Positions 42,136 to 51,375 of a stretch of 64,000 nucleotides of DNA are shown here, one piece after another. The stretch covers positions 1,364,001-1,428,000 of the forward strand of contig CP053716.1 in assembly GCA_013201155.1 (NCBI GenBank), read 5' to 3'. Each line of letters opens with the position of its first letter. The stretch's first letter is position 1. The notes under the pieces are model-generated. The model was given only the letters and a program-made list of their open reading frames with translations. It was not told the DNA's origin and ran no database searches. The DNA comes from Berryella wangjianweii. GTDB taxonomy: Bacteria > Actinomycetota > Coriobacteriia > Coriobacteriales > Eggerthellaceae. The position numbers and the translations under genes were made by a program.

Positions 42136-43826
42136 TGGGGAATTCGTTGCGCATTCTGGTTCTGAACGGGCCCAACATGAACATGCTGGGCGTGCGCGAG
42201 CCTGCCGTGTACGGCACCGGCACGCTGGCCGATCTGGAGCGCTTCGTGCGCACGGCGGCGCAGGGGCGGGGCGTGGAGGTGTCGTTCTTCCAGTCGAACA
42301 GCGAGGGGGCCCTGGTGGACGCCGTCCAGCAGGCCCTTGGGCGCTTCGATGGCCTGGTGATCAACCCGGCCGCGCTTACCCACTACTCGATTGCGGTGCG
42401 CGACGCCCTGGCCGCGGTGGGCCTGCCCGCCGTGGAGGTGCATCTGTCCGACATCGACGCGCGCGAGCCCTTCCGTCGCATGTCGGTGGTGCGCGAGGTG
42501 TGCATCGCGCAGGTCAGCGGCAGGGGCTTTGCGGGATACGCCGAGGCTCTGGCGCTGCTGCAGGCGCATCTGCAGGGCGGTGAGCGCCAGGCCGACGCCC
42601 GCGGGCAGCACATCGCCGACCAAGGCGCGATCGGCCCTGCCGACGTGCCGCTTCTTGATGCGTCGGCGCTGCGGCGTCGCATCATGGACGACGCGCCTTC
42701 GGGAGAGCACCCGTTCTTCCGCCGTCGCGCGGCCCTGCGGGCAGCCATGGATGCCGCGGGCATCGACGCCCTGCTGCTGCGCGAGACCTCCGACATCCGC
42801 TGGCTGTGCGCCTTCGACGACGTGTTCGACGACGAGCGTGCCCATGCGCTGCTGGTACGCGCCGATCGCGTGGCGCTGCATACCGACAGCCGCTACTCCC
42901 AGGCAGTGCGCGAGGCTGCGGCCCGGGTGGGAAACGCCGTGGAAGTGAGCGACGAGCGCATGAGCGTGTCTGCCTGGGTGGCTCGCGAGGCCGCGGGCGC
43001 TGCGGCGCTGGGCATCGAGGACGTGCTGCCCCTGCGCGAGTACCGTGCGCTTGCCGCCGCACTGCCTGATGGGGGCGCTGTGTCGGATGCCGTGTCCCCG
43101 CGCCTGGTTGAAACGTCGGGGATGGCGATCGGCCTGCGGTCGGTGAAGGACCGCTCCGAGCTCGTGCGCCTGCGCGCCGCCCAGGCCGTCACCGATGCCG
43201 CCTTCGCCCATATCGTGCGCTTCATGCGCCCGGGCCTTACCGAGCGCGCGGTGCAGGTGGAGCTTGAGCACTTCATGCGCTGTCACGGCGGCGAGGGCCT
43301 GGCCTTCAGCTCGATTGTGGCCACGGGCCCCAACGGGGCCAGCCCGCATGCCATCCCCGGCGATGCGCGCCTGGAGGCGGGCCAGTGCGTGGTGCTCGAC
43401 TTCGGCGCCCGCGCCCTTGGCTACTGCTCCGACATGACGCGCATGGTGTTCCTGGGTCAGCCGAGCGATTCGATGCGCCGTGCGTACGCGGCCCTGCGCC
43501 GCGCCAACGAGACGGTGGAGCGGCGCCTTCGCGTGGGCATGACGGGGGCCGAGGCTTATGAGCTGGCTGAAGGCATTCTGGCCGAGGAGGGCTTTGCCGG
43601 CCGCATGGGCCATGGCCTGGGCCATGGCGTGGGCATCGACATCCATGAGGAGCCGGTGCTCAGCCCGCGCAACCGCAGCCCGCTGGCCGCGGGCAGCGTG
43701 GTGACCGTCGAGCCCGGCATCTACCTGCCCGGCGAGTTCGGCATGCGCCTGGAGGACACCGGGGTGCTGACCGATGATGGTTATGAGGTGTTCGGCTGCT
43801 CACCTCACGAGATGGTTATAATCTAG
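42135..43826 (+). CDS. Type II 3-dehydroquinate dehydratase fused to M24 Xaa-Pro aminopeptidase
   Basis: 563 aa in one unbroken frame. Residues 1 to about 148 are a complete AroQ domain: LNGPNMNMLGVREPAVYG (catalytic Tyr), FFQSNSEGALVDAVQ, VINPAALTHYSIAVRDAL, VEVHLSDIDAREPFR (catalytic His) and ending GYAEALALLQ. After a ~40-residue linker, residues about 195-563 form a PepP-like M24 peptidase: creatinase-type N-domain (RRAALRAAMDAAGIDALLLRE), then metal ligands Asp422 (VVLDFG) and Asp433 (CSDMTR), the His motif GHGLGHGVGIDIHE, VEPGIYLPG and MRLEDTGVL. In Bacillus the separate genes aroQ, pepP-like yqhT and efp are adjacent; here the first two are one gene, and efp follows. Both active sites look intact. 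Confidence 0.93.
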   Translation: MGNSLRILVLNGPNMNMLGVREPAVYGTGTLADLERFVRTAAQGRGVEVSFFQSNSEGALVDAVQQALGRFDGLVINPAALTHYSIAVRDALAAVGLPAVEVHLSDIDAREPFRRMSVVREVCIAQVSGRGFAGYAEALALLQAHLQGGERQADARGQHIADQGAIGPADVPLLDASALRRRIMDDAPSGEHPFFRRRAALRAAMDAAGIDALLLRETSDIRWLCAFDDVFDDERAHALLVRADRVALHTDSRYSQAVREAAARVGNAVEVSDERMSVSAWVAREAAGAAALGIEDVLPLREYRALAAALPDGGAVSDAVSPRLVETSGMAIGLRSVKDRSELVRLRAAQAVTDAAFAHIVRFMRPGLTERAVQVELEHFMRCHGGEGLAFSSIVATGPNGASPHAIPGDARLEAGQCVVLDFGARALGYCSDMTRMVFLGQPSDSMRRAYAALRRANETVERRLRVGMTGAEAYELAEGILAEEGFAGRMGHGLGHGVGIDIHEEPVLSPRNRSPLAAGSVVTVEPGIYLPGEFGMRLEDTGVLTDDGYEVFGCSPHEMVII

Positions 43827-43930
43827 CGGCTGTTTGGTTGAATTGGTCGCCACCTGCCCGTTCGGGCCGCTCGGCGGCTTCATGAGGGAAGCGCTCCGCG
43901 CATCGGCGGGGCCACGAGAGGATGGCATAC

Positions 43931-44491
43931 ATGGCAATTTCCACGGCAGACTTCAAGAACGGCATGTGCATCGTCAACAACGGCAAGATGTGCACCATCG
44001 TGGAGTTCCAGCACGTGAAGCCCGGCAAGGGCGGCGCGTTCGTGCGCACCAAGCTGCGCGACGTGAAGACCGGCCGCGTGGTGGACTACACCTTCAACGC
44101 CGGCACCAAGTTCGACAGCGTGCGCCTTGAGCAGCGCACCATGCAGTACCTGTACAACGATGGAACCGACTTCAACTTCATGGACACCAGCACCTACGAG
44201 CAGCTGGCCATCGATGCGGCCACCGTGGGCGACACCGCCAAGTGGCTGAAGGAGAACGACGAGGTCACCCTGCACTACGCCGGCGGCGAGCTGATTAACG
44301 TCGAGCCTCAGATGTTCGTGGAGCTGCAGGTTGCCGAAACCGACCCCGGCTTCAAGGGCGACACCGTTCAGGGCGGCACCAAGCCCTGCGTGCTTGAGTC
44401 CGGCGCCACCATCCAGGTTCCCATGTACGTGGAGGTGGGCGATACCCTGCAGGTGGACACGCGCGACGGCCGCTTCATCAAGCGCGTGTAG
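43931..44491 (+). CDS. efp: Elongation factor P
   Basis: 186 aa. I chose the ATG at 43931 because GAGAGG sits 9 nt upstream; the in-frame ATG at 43922 is too close to it. EF-P rescues ribosomes stalled at proline stretches. Three OB-like domains: MCTIVEFQHVKPGKGGAFVRTKLRDVKTGRVVDYTF, with the tip Lys33 (PGKGGA) that other bacteria modify; the middle domain; and GDTLQVDTRDGRFIKRV at the end. No EpmA or YmfI-type gene is in the window, so the modification state is unknown. End of the aro operon, closed by a terminator. Confidence 0.97.
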   Translation: MAISTADFKNGMCIVNNGKMCTIVEFQHVKPGKGGAFVRTKLRDVKTGRVVDYTFNAGTKFDSVRLEQRTMQYLYNDGTDFNFMDTSTYEQLAIDAATVGDTAKWLKENDEVTLHYAGGELINVEPQMFVELQVAETDPGFKGDTVQGGTKPCVLESGATIQVPMYVEVGDTLQVDTRDGRFIKRV

Positions 44492-44524
44492 CCGGCGCCT
44501 CTACAGCCTCGCATCACCGTTTGG

Positions 44525-44548
44525 GCGGCCCGCAGGTGCGGGCCGCTC
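44525..44548 (+). terminator. Intrinsic terminator of the aro-efp operon
   Basis: GCGGCCCGC/GCGGGCCGC stem with AGGT loop, followed by CTCTTGTTT. Confidence 0.78.
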
Positions 44549-44704
44549 TTGTTTGCGCTCGCCCTTGGCGGGCGCGCTTGGGCGTTGCGATGAGGGCTCG
44601 GCAGATGGGGAGGGACGGCATGCGCGACCCCGCCGCCCGGCCGGGTGCTTCTGCCGTCTCAATGAAAGTCATCAGGCGGAAACCGACGCTGTTTTCAGCT
44701 CTTA

Positions 44705-44710
44705 TATACT
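44705..44710 (+). promoter_or_regulatory. -10 element for the carboxylase operon
   Basis: TATACT 50 nt before the carboxyltransferase start; the -35 is weak. Confidence 0.45.
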
Positions 44711-44759
44711 GAAGGGCACGTTTTACGAGCCGGGCTCAATCATGATGAAGGAGGAGTCC

Positions 44760-46649
44760 ATGCCCAAGCTTCACATCATGGACGTCACCATCCGCGACGG
44801 GCAGCAGAGCCTGTGGGCAACGCGCATGCACATCGGCGACATGCTGCCGATTCTTCCCGCCATGGACAAGGTGGGCTACTGGGCAATCGAGGCCTGGGGC
44901 GGCGCCACCTTCGATACCTGCCTGCGCTTTCTTGACGAGAACCCGTGGGAGCGCCTGCGCTCGATCAAGGCCCAGGCCCCCAACACTCCGCTGGCCATGC
45001 TGTCGCGCGGTCAGAACCTGGTGGGCTACAAGCACTACTCGAAGGACGTGGTGCATCGCTTCATCGCGGCCGCCAAGCGCAACGGCGTGCACGTGTTTCG
45101 CGTGTTCGATGCCCTGAACGACATCCGCAACGTCGTGGACAACGCCGAGGCGATCAAGGAGTGCGGCGGCCATTTCGAGGGGGCGATCTCGTATACCGTG
45201 TCGCCGGTGCACACCCTCGACAGCTACCTGGAGTACGGCCAGATGCTGAAGGACCTGGGCGCCGACACCATCGCCATCAAGGACATGGCGGGCCTGCTGA
45301 CCCCCTATCGCACCGAGCGCATCGTGCGAGCCTTCAACGCCGAGATCGGCCTGCCGGTGCACGTGCACTGCCATTACGTGGGCGGCATGGCTCCGGCGAA
45401 CATCCTGAAGGCCGCCGAGGCCGGCGCGACGATCGCCGACACGGCCCATGCGCCGCTGGCCTTCGGCAACTCGCATCCGGCGGTGGAGATGGTGGCCGCG
45501 GCCCTGCAGGAGAGCGCCTTCGACACCGGGCTCGACCTTGAGCTGCTGTTCGAGATCGCCAACTACTGGGAGGAAGTGCGCAAGCGCGGCCGCTTCCACC
45601 GCGGCGTGTCGTCGCTCACCCACATGCAGGTGTACTCGCACCAGGTGCCGGGCGGCATGATGTCGAACCTCATGGCCCAGCTTGCCGTGCAGAACGCCGA
45701 GGACCGCCTGCCCGAGGTGATGGCCGAGATTCCCAAGGTGCGCGCTGAGGTGGGGTATCCGCCGCTGGTGACGCCCATGTCGCAGATCGTGGGTACCCAG
45801 GCGGTGTTCAACGTGCTTACCGGGCGCCGTTGGGGCGTGGTGTCGCGCGAGATGAAGGACTACCTGTGTGGCTACTACGGCAAGGCTCCCGGCCGCATCG
45901 ACAAGGACGTTCTGGACAAGGTGGTGGGCACCGACGACGTGCTGGATCCCGGCGTGGCCCCCGGCTCGCTGGTCACCACGACGTTCGACCAGATTGCGGA
46001 AGAGATCGGCGACCTGGCTCAAAGCGAGGAAGACGTACTGATGTACGCGCTGTTCCCCATCGAGGCGCGCACGTACCTCAGCAAGCATCGCACGCAGGAG
46101 AAGGTGGAGTTCCTGCTGGCCGAGGAATCCAGTGCTACCAAGGAGGACGATTACGTGGACATCAATCAGATTCGCGAGCTGGTTCGCATCGCTGAGGAAA
46201 GCGGCGTGGGCGAGATTGTGGTCGAGGAGGAGGGCGTTCGCGTAGCGGTGCGCATGCCCGGCGCGGCTCCCGCGCAGGCTGTCGCCGCGACCTCCTCTGC
46301 CCCGGCTGCCGCCGCGGCCCCGGCATCCGAGTCCGCCACGGCTTCGGCCTCGCCTGCCGAAGCGGCACGGCCTGCCAGCTGGCGTGCGGTGACGGCGCCG
46401 ATGGTGGGCACGTTCTACGAGGCTCCCGCGCCGGGCGAGCCCCCCTTCGTGAAGGTGGGCGACGAGGTGTCGGCCGGCCAGACCCTCTGCATCGTGGAGG
46501 CCATGAAGCTGATGAACGAGATTGCCGCCGATGAGATGGGCACCGTGCGCGAGGTGTGCCTTGAAGACGGCGCAGCGGTGGAGTTCGGCACGGTGCTGTT
46601 CTACGTGGAGCCGCTGGGCAAGCCCGCCCCCGCTCCGGAGACCGACTAA
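44760..46649 (+). CDS. Carboxyltransferase (pyruvate/oxaloacetate type) fused to AccB-type biotin carboxyl carrier
   Basis: 629 aa; ATG 44760 after GAAGGAGGAG. Residues 1 to about 450 are a TIM-barrel carboxyltransferase of the OadA/PycB/5S family: MDVTIRDGQQSLWATRM, RVFDALNDIRN, TIAIKDMAGLLTP (carbamylated Lys), VHVHCHYVGGMAPAN (metal His residues), then the PYC_OADA-type C-domain (HQVPGGMMSNL, DPVxTPMSQ-like LVTPMSQIVGTQAVFN). From about residue 464 the protein continues as an entire AccB: DINQIRELVRIAEESGVGEI, an Ala-rich linker, then PMVGTFYEAPAPGEPPF with the AccB-type thumb and the biotin site EAMKLMNEI (Lys583). Together with accC, overlapping by 1 nt, it would make a two-subunit pyruvate carboxylase-like enzyme. 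Confidence 0.9.
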   Translation: MPKLHIMDVTIRDGQQSLWATRMHIGDMLPILPAMDKVGYWAIEAWGGATFDTCLRFLDENPWERLRSIKAQAPNTPLAMLSRGQNLVGYKHYSKDVVHRFIAAAKRNGVHVFRVFDALNDIRNVVDNAEAIKECGGHFEGAISYTVSPVHTLDSYLEYGQMLKDLGADTIAIKDMAGLLTPYRTERIVRAFNAEIGLPVHVHCHYVGGMAPANILKAAEAGATIADTAHAPLAFGNSHPAVEMVAAALQESAFDTGLDLELLFEIANYWEEVRKRGRFHRGVSSLTHMQVYSHQVPGGMMSNLMAQLAVQNAEDRLPEVMAEIPKVRAEVGYPPLVTPMSQIVGTQAVFNVLTGRRWGVVSREMKDYLCGYYGKAPGRIDKDVLDKVVGTDDVLDPGVAPGSLVTTTFDQIAEEIGDLAQSEEDVLMYALFPIEARTYLSKHRTQEKVEFLLAEESSATKEDDYVDINQIRELVRIAEESGVGEIVVEEEGVRVAVRMPGAAPAQAVAATSSAPAAAAAPASESATASASPAEAARPASWRAVTAPMVGTFYEAPAPGEPPFVKVGDEVSAGQTLCIVEAMKLMNEIAADEMGTVREVCLEDGAAVEFGTVLFYVEPLGKPAPAPETD

Positions 46650-48001
46650 TGTTCAGCAAGATCCTGGTAGCCAACCGCGGCGAGGTGGCCCTGCGCGTGA
46701 TGCGCGCGGCCAGGGAGCTGGGCGTGAAGACGGCGGCGGTGTACTCCACCGAGGACGCCGACACCTATCCCGTGCGCTTTGCCGACGAGGCGGTTTGCAT
46801 CGGGCCCGCTCAGGCTGCTAAAAGCTACCTGGTGATCCCCAACATCATCGCCGCAGCGAAAACCACCGGGGCCCAGGCCGTGCATCCCGGCTACGGCTTT
46901 CTTGCCGAGAATGCCGCGTTCGCGCGAGCCTGCGCTGACAACGACCTGGTGTTCATCGGGCCTTCGCCCGAGTGCATCGAGCGCATGGGCGACAAGAGCT
47001 CGGCTCGCGAGACCATGAAGTCGTGCGGTGTGCCCACGGTGCCCGGTTCGGACGGCTGCGTGGACACCGTGGAGGAGGCCCGCGCCTTCGCCGACGAGGT
47101 GGGCTATCCGGTGCTGATCAAGGCCACGGCCGGCGGCGGCGGCAAGGGCATGCGCGAGGTTCACGACGCATCCCAGCTCGAGGCCCAGTACCGCGCTGCC
47201 CGTACCGAGGCCGGGGCCGCCTTCGGCAACGACGGGGTGTACCTGGAGAAGCTGGTTCTGCGCCCGCGTCATGTTGAGGTGCAGGTGCTGGCCGACGACT
47301 TCGGCAACAACGTCTCGCTGTGCGAGCGCGACTGCTCGGTGCAGCGTCGCCATCAGAAGCTGATCGAGGAGGCCCCCTCTCCGGCCCTGTCCGACGACCT
47401 GCGCCGCGCCATGAGCAAGGCGGCGGCGAAGGCCGTGCGCGCCACCGGCTACCGCAACGCCGGCACGATCGAGTTTCTGCTGGCGCCTGACGGCAGCTTC
47501 TACTTCATGGAGATGAACACGCGCGTGCAGGTCGAGCATCCGGTTTCCGAGCAGATCACCGGCACCGACATCATCAAGGAGCAGCTGCGCATTGCGGCAG
47601 GCGAGCCCATGAGCTGCGCTTCGCGTGCGCCGTTCGCGCCCTTCGGCCACGCGATGGAGTTTCGCATCAACGCCGAGGACCCCTCGTGCGGCTTCAGGCC
47701 CTGCCCGGGAACGATCACGCTGTTCGAGCCTCCGGCGGGCCCCGGTATCCGCATCGAGAGCTACGTGCGCACGGGTTCGCGCATCTCTCCGCATTACGAT
47801 TCCCTGGTGGCCAAGCTGATCGTGTCGGGTCAGGACCGCGACGAGGTTCTGGCGCGTGCGCGCCGTGCGTTGGATGAGTTCAGGATCGAGGGAATAGCAA
47901 CAACGATCCCCTTCCATCGCGCCGTGCTGGAAAACCAAGTATTCTGTGCAGGCGAGGCCGCCACCGATTTTATTGAAACCCAGATGGGAGACTTGCTATG
48001 A
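46649..48001 (+). CDS. accC: Biotin carboxylase
   Basis: 450 aa. Start overlaps the previous stop (TAATG). ATP-grasp enzyme carboxylating biotin: [50 protein letters not shown] (glycine-rich ATP loop), [58 protein letters not shown] and [13 protein letters not shown]. It can serve acetyl-CoA carboxylase or a pyruvate carboxylase; its partner here is the carboxyltransferase-AccB fusion. It is followed by Asp23 and nusB, as accC is in Bacillus. Confidence 0.96.
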   Translation: MFSKILVANRGEVALRVMRAARELGVKTAAVYSTEDADTYPVRFADEAVCIGPAQAAKSYLVIPNIIAAAKTTGAQAVHPGYGFLAENAAFARACADNDLVFIGPSPECIERMGDKSSARETMKSCGVPTVPGSDGCVDTVEEARAFADEVGYPVLIKATAGGGGKGMREVHDASQLEAQYRAARTEAGAAFGNDGVYLEKLVLRPRHVEVQVLADDFGNNVSLCERDCSVQRRHQKLIEEAPSPALSDDLRRAMSKAAAKAVRATGYRNAGTIEFLLAPDGSFYFMEMNTRVQVEHPVSEQITGTDIIKEQLRIAAGEPMSCASRAPFAPFGHAMEFRINAEDPSCGFRPCPGTITLFEPPAGPGIRIESYVRTGSRISPHYDSLVAKLIVSGQDRDEVLARARRALDEFRIEGIATTIPFHRAVLENQVFCAGEAATDFIETQMGDLL

Positions 48002-48345
48002 GCGATCTGCATGTAGAGGGCATGGGCGTGGCCACCAATGTGGTGGAAACCATCGTGTCCATCGCCGCTTCGAGCGTCGAGGGAGTGGCGGGGGTCGATG
48101 CCGGCGCACCGCATGGCGTGCGCGCGCTGCTCCGCACGCGTCCCGTTACGCAGGGAATTCGCGTGGAAGAGGCTGAGGACGGCAGCCTGCACGTAAGCGT
48201 GCGCATCGTGGCGCAGTACGGCACGGTTTTGCCCGACCTGGCCAAAGAGGTGCGCGAAGCCATCGCCGACGCCGTCAGCACCCAGGTGGGGGCAACGGTG
48301 GGCACGGTGGACGTGTACATCGACGGCATTCGATTCGATCGCTAG
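47998..48345 (+). CDS. Asp23/Gls24 family protein (YqhY-like)
   Basis: 115 aa; ATGA overlap with acc[21 protein letters not shown] and [46 protein letters not shown] are characteristic. In Bacillus the homolog YqhY sits in the same accBC-nusB context and influences acetyl-CoA carboxylase levels; other members are linked to cell-envelope stress. The conserved position suggests the same link to the biotin enzymes here. Confidence 0.92.
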   Translation: MSDLHVEGMGVATNVVETIVSIAASSVEGVAGVDAGAPHGVRALLRTRPVTQGIRVEEAEDGSLHVSVRIVAQYGTVLPDLAKEVREAIADAVSTQVGATVGTVDVYIDGIRFDR

Positions 48346-48364
48346 GCAGGGGGAAGCCGCACTC

Positions 48365-49099
48365 ATGGCAGTGAAAGGCAAGATTCACGAACGCAGCGCC
48401 GCGCGCGCCTCGGCGCTGGCCCTGCTGTACTCAAGCGACATCACCGAGCGCGACGTGGCGCGCATCGTGGACGAGGGCGTGTACCCCGCCGAGGAGGTAG
48501 CGCTGCCCGAATACGCCGAGGATCTGGTGCGCGGCGTGCAGCAGCACGGCGACCAGATCGACGCGTGCCTGTCCGTTACGTCTGAGAACTGGGCCCTCGA
48601 CCGCATGCCCGTGGTCGATCGCGGCATTCTGCGCCTGGCGGTGTACGAGATGCTGCACCGCGACGACGTGCCCGTGTCGGTGGCCATCAACGAAGCGGTC
48701 GAGCTGGCAAAGCGCTATGGAGGCGAGGATGATTCGTCGCGCTTCGTGAACGGCGTGCTGGGCCGCATTGCCCGCAAGCTGGAGAAGGGCGAGCTGCAGG
48801 CCGTGTTTGCCCAGGTCGCAGGCAATGATGAGGGCGAGGGAGCAGCTGCGGGAACGAACGCCCCGCTCGGTGCCGCTTTCGGCGCTGACGGCGGCGCTGC
48901 ACCCGGCGCCTCCTCTGGCGCTGACGCCGGAGCCGACCCTGGCACCGATGTCGGAGCCGATGCTGACGCCGGTGCCGCCATCGATTCCGGCATCGATGCT
49001 GCCGTCGCAGCCCATGTCGTACCTGAGGCCCCTTCTGCGGACGGCGCCGCCGAGGGCGCCGTTGAGGATGCTGCCGCTGCGGCGGTTGGCAAGGAGTAG
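48365..49099 (+). CDS. nusB: Transcription antitermination factor NusB with extended tail
   Basis: 244 aa, versus about 130-150 for typical NusB. Residues 1 to about 145 are the all-helical NusB domain: ERSAARASALALLYSSDITE, LVRGVQQHGDQIDACL, WALDRMPVVDRGILRLAVYEML, VSVAINEAVELAKRYGGEDDSSRFVNGVLGRIAR. NusB binds boxA RNA with S10 for rRNA antitermination. The last ~95 residues are Ala/Gly/Asp-rich low complexity with GAD-type repeats, probably disordered. The start lies 19 bp after the Asp23 gene. Confidence 0.93.
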   Translation: MAVKGKIHERSAARASALALLYSSDITERDVARIVDEGVYPAEEVALPEYAEDLVRGVQQHGDQIDACLSVTSENWALDRMPVVDRGILRLAVYEMLHRDDVPVSVAINEAVELAKRYGGEDDSSRFVNGVLGRIARKLEKGELQAVFAQVAGNDEGEGAAAGTNAPLGAAFGADGGAAPGASSGADAGADPGTDVGADADAGAAIDSGIDAAVAAHVVPEAPSADGAAEGAVEDAAAAAVGKE

Positions 49100-49102
49100 G
49101 CT

Positions 49103-49405
49103 GTGGCTGCAGAGGAGCCGCGCGACTTCGACGAGGTGGCGCAAAGGCTGAACAGGATCGTGGAGGCGGTGGGCGACGAATCGCTGCCGCTTGACGAGGC
49201 GCTGAAGCTGTACGAGGAAGCGGTGAGCCTGGGCCTTCAGGCGGGCGACCTGCTTGAGGACGGCTTGGACGCGACAGACGAGAGAGACGCGCTCGAAGCC
49301 GAGCTGACCGAGGTCGGCGGCGCTTCGATCGGCGATGAGCAGACGACGACATCGGGCACCGCAGAGGCAGGGGAGTCCGTCGAGGGGGCCGCTCGCACGG
49401 CCTAG
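49103..49405 (+). CDS. xseB: Exodeoxyribonuclease VII small subunit
   Basis: 100 aa. GTG start at 49103 with AAGGAG upstream inside the end of nusB. DFDEVAQRLNRIVEAVGDESLPLDEALKLYEEAVSLGLQAGDLLEDG is the XseB helical hairpin; a Thr/Ala/Glu tail follows. XseB forms filaments that wrap XseA, which carries the nuclease site. The xseA gene is not next to it, unlike in most Gram-positives. Confidence 0.9.
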   Translation: MAAEEPRDFDEVAQRLNRIVEAVGDESLPLDEALKLYEEAVSLGLQAGDLLEDGLDATDERDALEAELTEVGGASIGDEQTTTSGTAEAGESVEGAARTA

Positions 49406-49414
49406 GGGGTCATT

Positions 49415-51310
49415 ATGGGCGATCGAATCCTGGACTGCATCACAGCGCCGTCCGACCTGGGGCTTCTGACCAACGAAGAGTTGGGAATCCTTGCAACCGA
49501 GGTGCGCGAGCAGATCGTGCGCGACACCTCGCGCACCGGCGGCCACGTGGCCTCGTCGTTGGGCGCGGTCGAGATCATCTTGGCCGTCCATTCGCTGATC
49601 AAAAGCCCGCACGATCGCTTCGTGTTCGACGTGGGTCACCAGGCCTACGCGCACAAGCTGCTCACGGGGCGGATGAGCCGCTTCCATACCCTGCGCACCT
49701 TCCAGGGGCTGTCGGGCTTCACCAACCCCTTCGAAAGCGAGCATGACGTGCACGCCTCGGGGCATGCGTCCGATTCGCTGTCCATCGCCCTGGGCTTGGC
49801 GAAGGCGCGCGCCATTCGCGGCGGCGATGAGAAGATCGTGGCGCTGATCGGCGATGCCGGCCTGTCGGGCGGCATGGCCTTCGAGGCGATCAACACGATC
49901 GGCCAGATGCAGCTGCCCATCGTCATGATCCTGAACGACAACGAGATGTCGATCTCGCGCAACGTGGGCGCATTGGTGAAGCACCTGGGCGCCCTGCGTT
50001 CAAGCGAGGCGTACCGCGAGGCGCGCGATGCCACGCAGGAGCGCTTCGAGCAGGCGGGCCGCATGCCGCGGGCTCTGGTGGGCTTCGGACGGAGCATGAA
50101 GGACTCGCTGAAGCAGTTCGTGCTGCCGCAGGAGACGATGCTTTACGAGCAGCTGGGAATTCTGTGCACGCCGCCGATCGACGGGCACGACATCGCCCAG
50201 CTGAAGGACATCCTGGCCACTGCGCTGGAGGCCGACGGCCCGGTGCTGATCCACGCGGTCACGCGCAAGGGTGCGGGCTACGCGCCGGCCGAGGCCGACC
50301 CGGTGCGCTTCCATGGCGCCCCCGCCTTCGACGTGGCCACCGGGAAGGACGCCAAGCCCTCAAGCGGCGTGCCCTCCTATACCAGCGTGTTCGGCAATGC
50401 CCTGGTGGCCGAGGGCGAAGCCGACGACCGCGTGGTGGCGATCACGGCGGCCATGCGCGGCGGCACGGGCGTGGAGGGCTTCTTCAGGGCATTCCCCGAT
50501 CGCGCGATCGACGTGGGCATTGCTGAGGAGAACGCCGTCGGCATGGCGGCGGGCCTGTCGAAGGGCGGCATGAAGCCGGTGGTGGCGATCTACTCCACGT
50601 TCCTGCAGCGTGCGATCGACCAGCTGATCATCGACAACGCGCTGATCGAGACGAACGTGGTGTTCGCAATCGACCGCGCAGGGCTGGTGGGCGCCGACGG
50701 AGCCACGCATCATGGCGTGTTCGACCTGGTGTACACGCGCATGGTGCCCAACATGAGGGTGCTGGCTCCCTCGAATGAGGCCGAACTGGTGAACGCCCTG
50801 CATACGGCGCTGCAGTTGGGCGGTCCGGTGGCGGTGCGCTACCCGCGTGGCAACGCCCAGGGAGTCGAGCTGCCCAAGCAGCCCGCATGCCTGCCGCTGG
50901 GTCGCTCGGTGGAGCGACGTGCGGGCGACCAGGTGGTGTTCTTGGCTTTCGGCGACATGGTGAAGGTGGCGATGGATGCTGCCGAGCTGATGGCGCAGCA
51001 GGGTATCGAGGCGCGCGTGGTGGACATGCGCTGGGCGAAGCCCTTGGACGAGGACGCCATCGCACGCGCGGCTGACGCCGAGCTGGTGGTGACGCTGGAG
51101 GACGGCGCGATCGCCGGCGGCGTGGGCGAGGGCGTCGTGCACGCGCTGACGCGCACGGGGAAGGTGCCCCCAGTGATGGTGCTGGGCATCGAGGACGCGT
51201 TCGTCACGCACGGGGCGCCCGCCCAGCTGTTCGAGAGCCTGGGGCTCGACGCCCCGCAGGTTGCCTCACGCGTTCAGGACAGGCTCCAGCAGCTGCGCGA
51301 TCAGGGGTAG
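49415..51310 (+). CDS. dxs: 1-deoxy-D-xylulose-5-phosphate synthase
   Basis: 631 aa; ATG 49415, 9 bp past xseB. Thiamine-diphosphate enzyme joining pyruvate and glyceraldehyde-3-phosphate, entry to the MEP isoprenoid pathway. Seen: TGGHVASSLGAVEIILAVH, FVFDVGHQAYAHKLLTGR, ALIGDAGLSGGMAFEAIN and ILNDNEMSISRNVGAL (ThDP/Mg site), VGIAEENAVGMAAGL (catalytic Glu), AIDRAGLVGADGATHHGVFDL and VRYPRG. Normal length. Last gene of the carboxylase-nusB-dxs run. Confidence 0.96.
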   Translation: MGDRILDCITAPSDLGLLTNEELGILATEVREQIVRDTSRTGGHVASSLGAVEIILAVHSLIKSPHDRFVFDVGHQAYAHKLLTGRMSRFHTLRTFQGLSGFTNPFESEHDVHASGHASDSLSIALGLAKARAIRGGDEKIVALIGDAGLSGGMAFEAINTIGQMQLPIVMILNDNEMSISRNVGALVKHLGALRSSEAYREARDATQERFEQAGRMPRALVGFGRSMKDSLKQFVLPQETMLYEQLGILCTPPIDGHDIAQLKDILATALEADGPVLIHAVTRKGAGYAPAEADPVRFHGAPAFDVATGKDAKPSSGVPSYTSVFGNALVAEGEADDRVVAITAAMRGGTGVEGFFRAFPDRAIDVGIAEENAVGMAAGLSKGGMKPVVAIYSTFLQRAIDQLIIDNALIETNVVFAIDRAGLVGADGATHHGVFDLVYTRMVPNMRVLAPSNEAELVNALHTALQLGGPVAVRYPRGNAQGVELPKQPACLPLGRSVERRAGDQVVFLAFGDMVKVAMDAAELMAQQGIEARVVDMRWAKPLDEDAIARAADAELVVTLEDGAIAGGVGEGVVHALTRTGKVPPVMVLGIEDAFVTHGAPAQLFESLGLDAPQVASRVQDRLQQLRDQG

Positions 51311-51375
51311 GTATGCGCGCGGCCCAGCCCGCCGCCGCGCGCCTTTGACGGGAGCGCTTGAGAAAGGGGAAGCCG

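Noticed and set aside
42135-43826. Possibility that the AroQ-PepP fusion is a sequencing frameshift joining two genes
   Set aside because: A ~40-residue linker joins the domains in one frame. A frameshift would normally leave an interrupted stop or start and out-of-frame residues at the junction, which are not seen.
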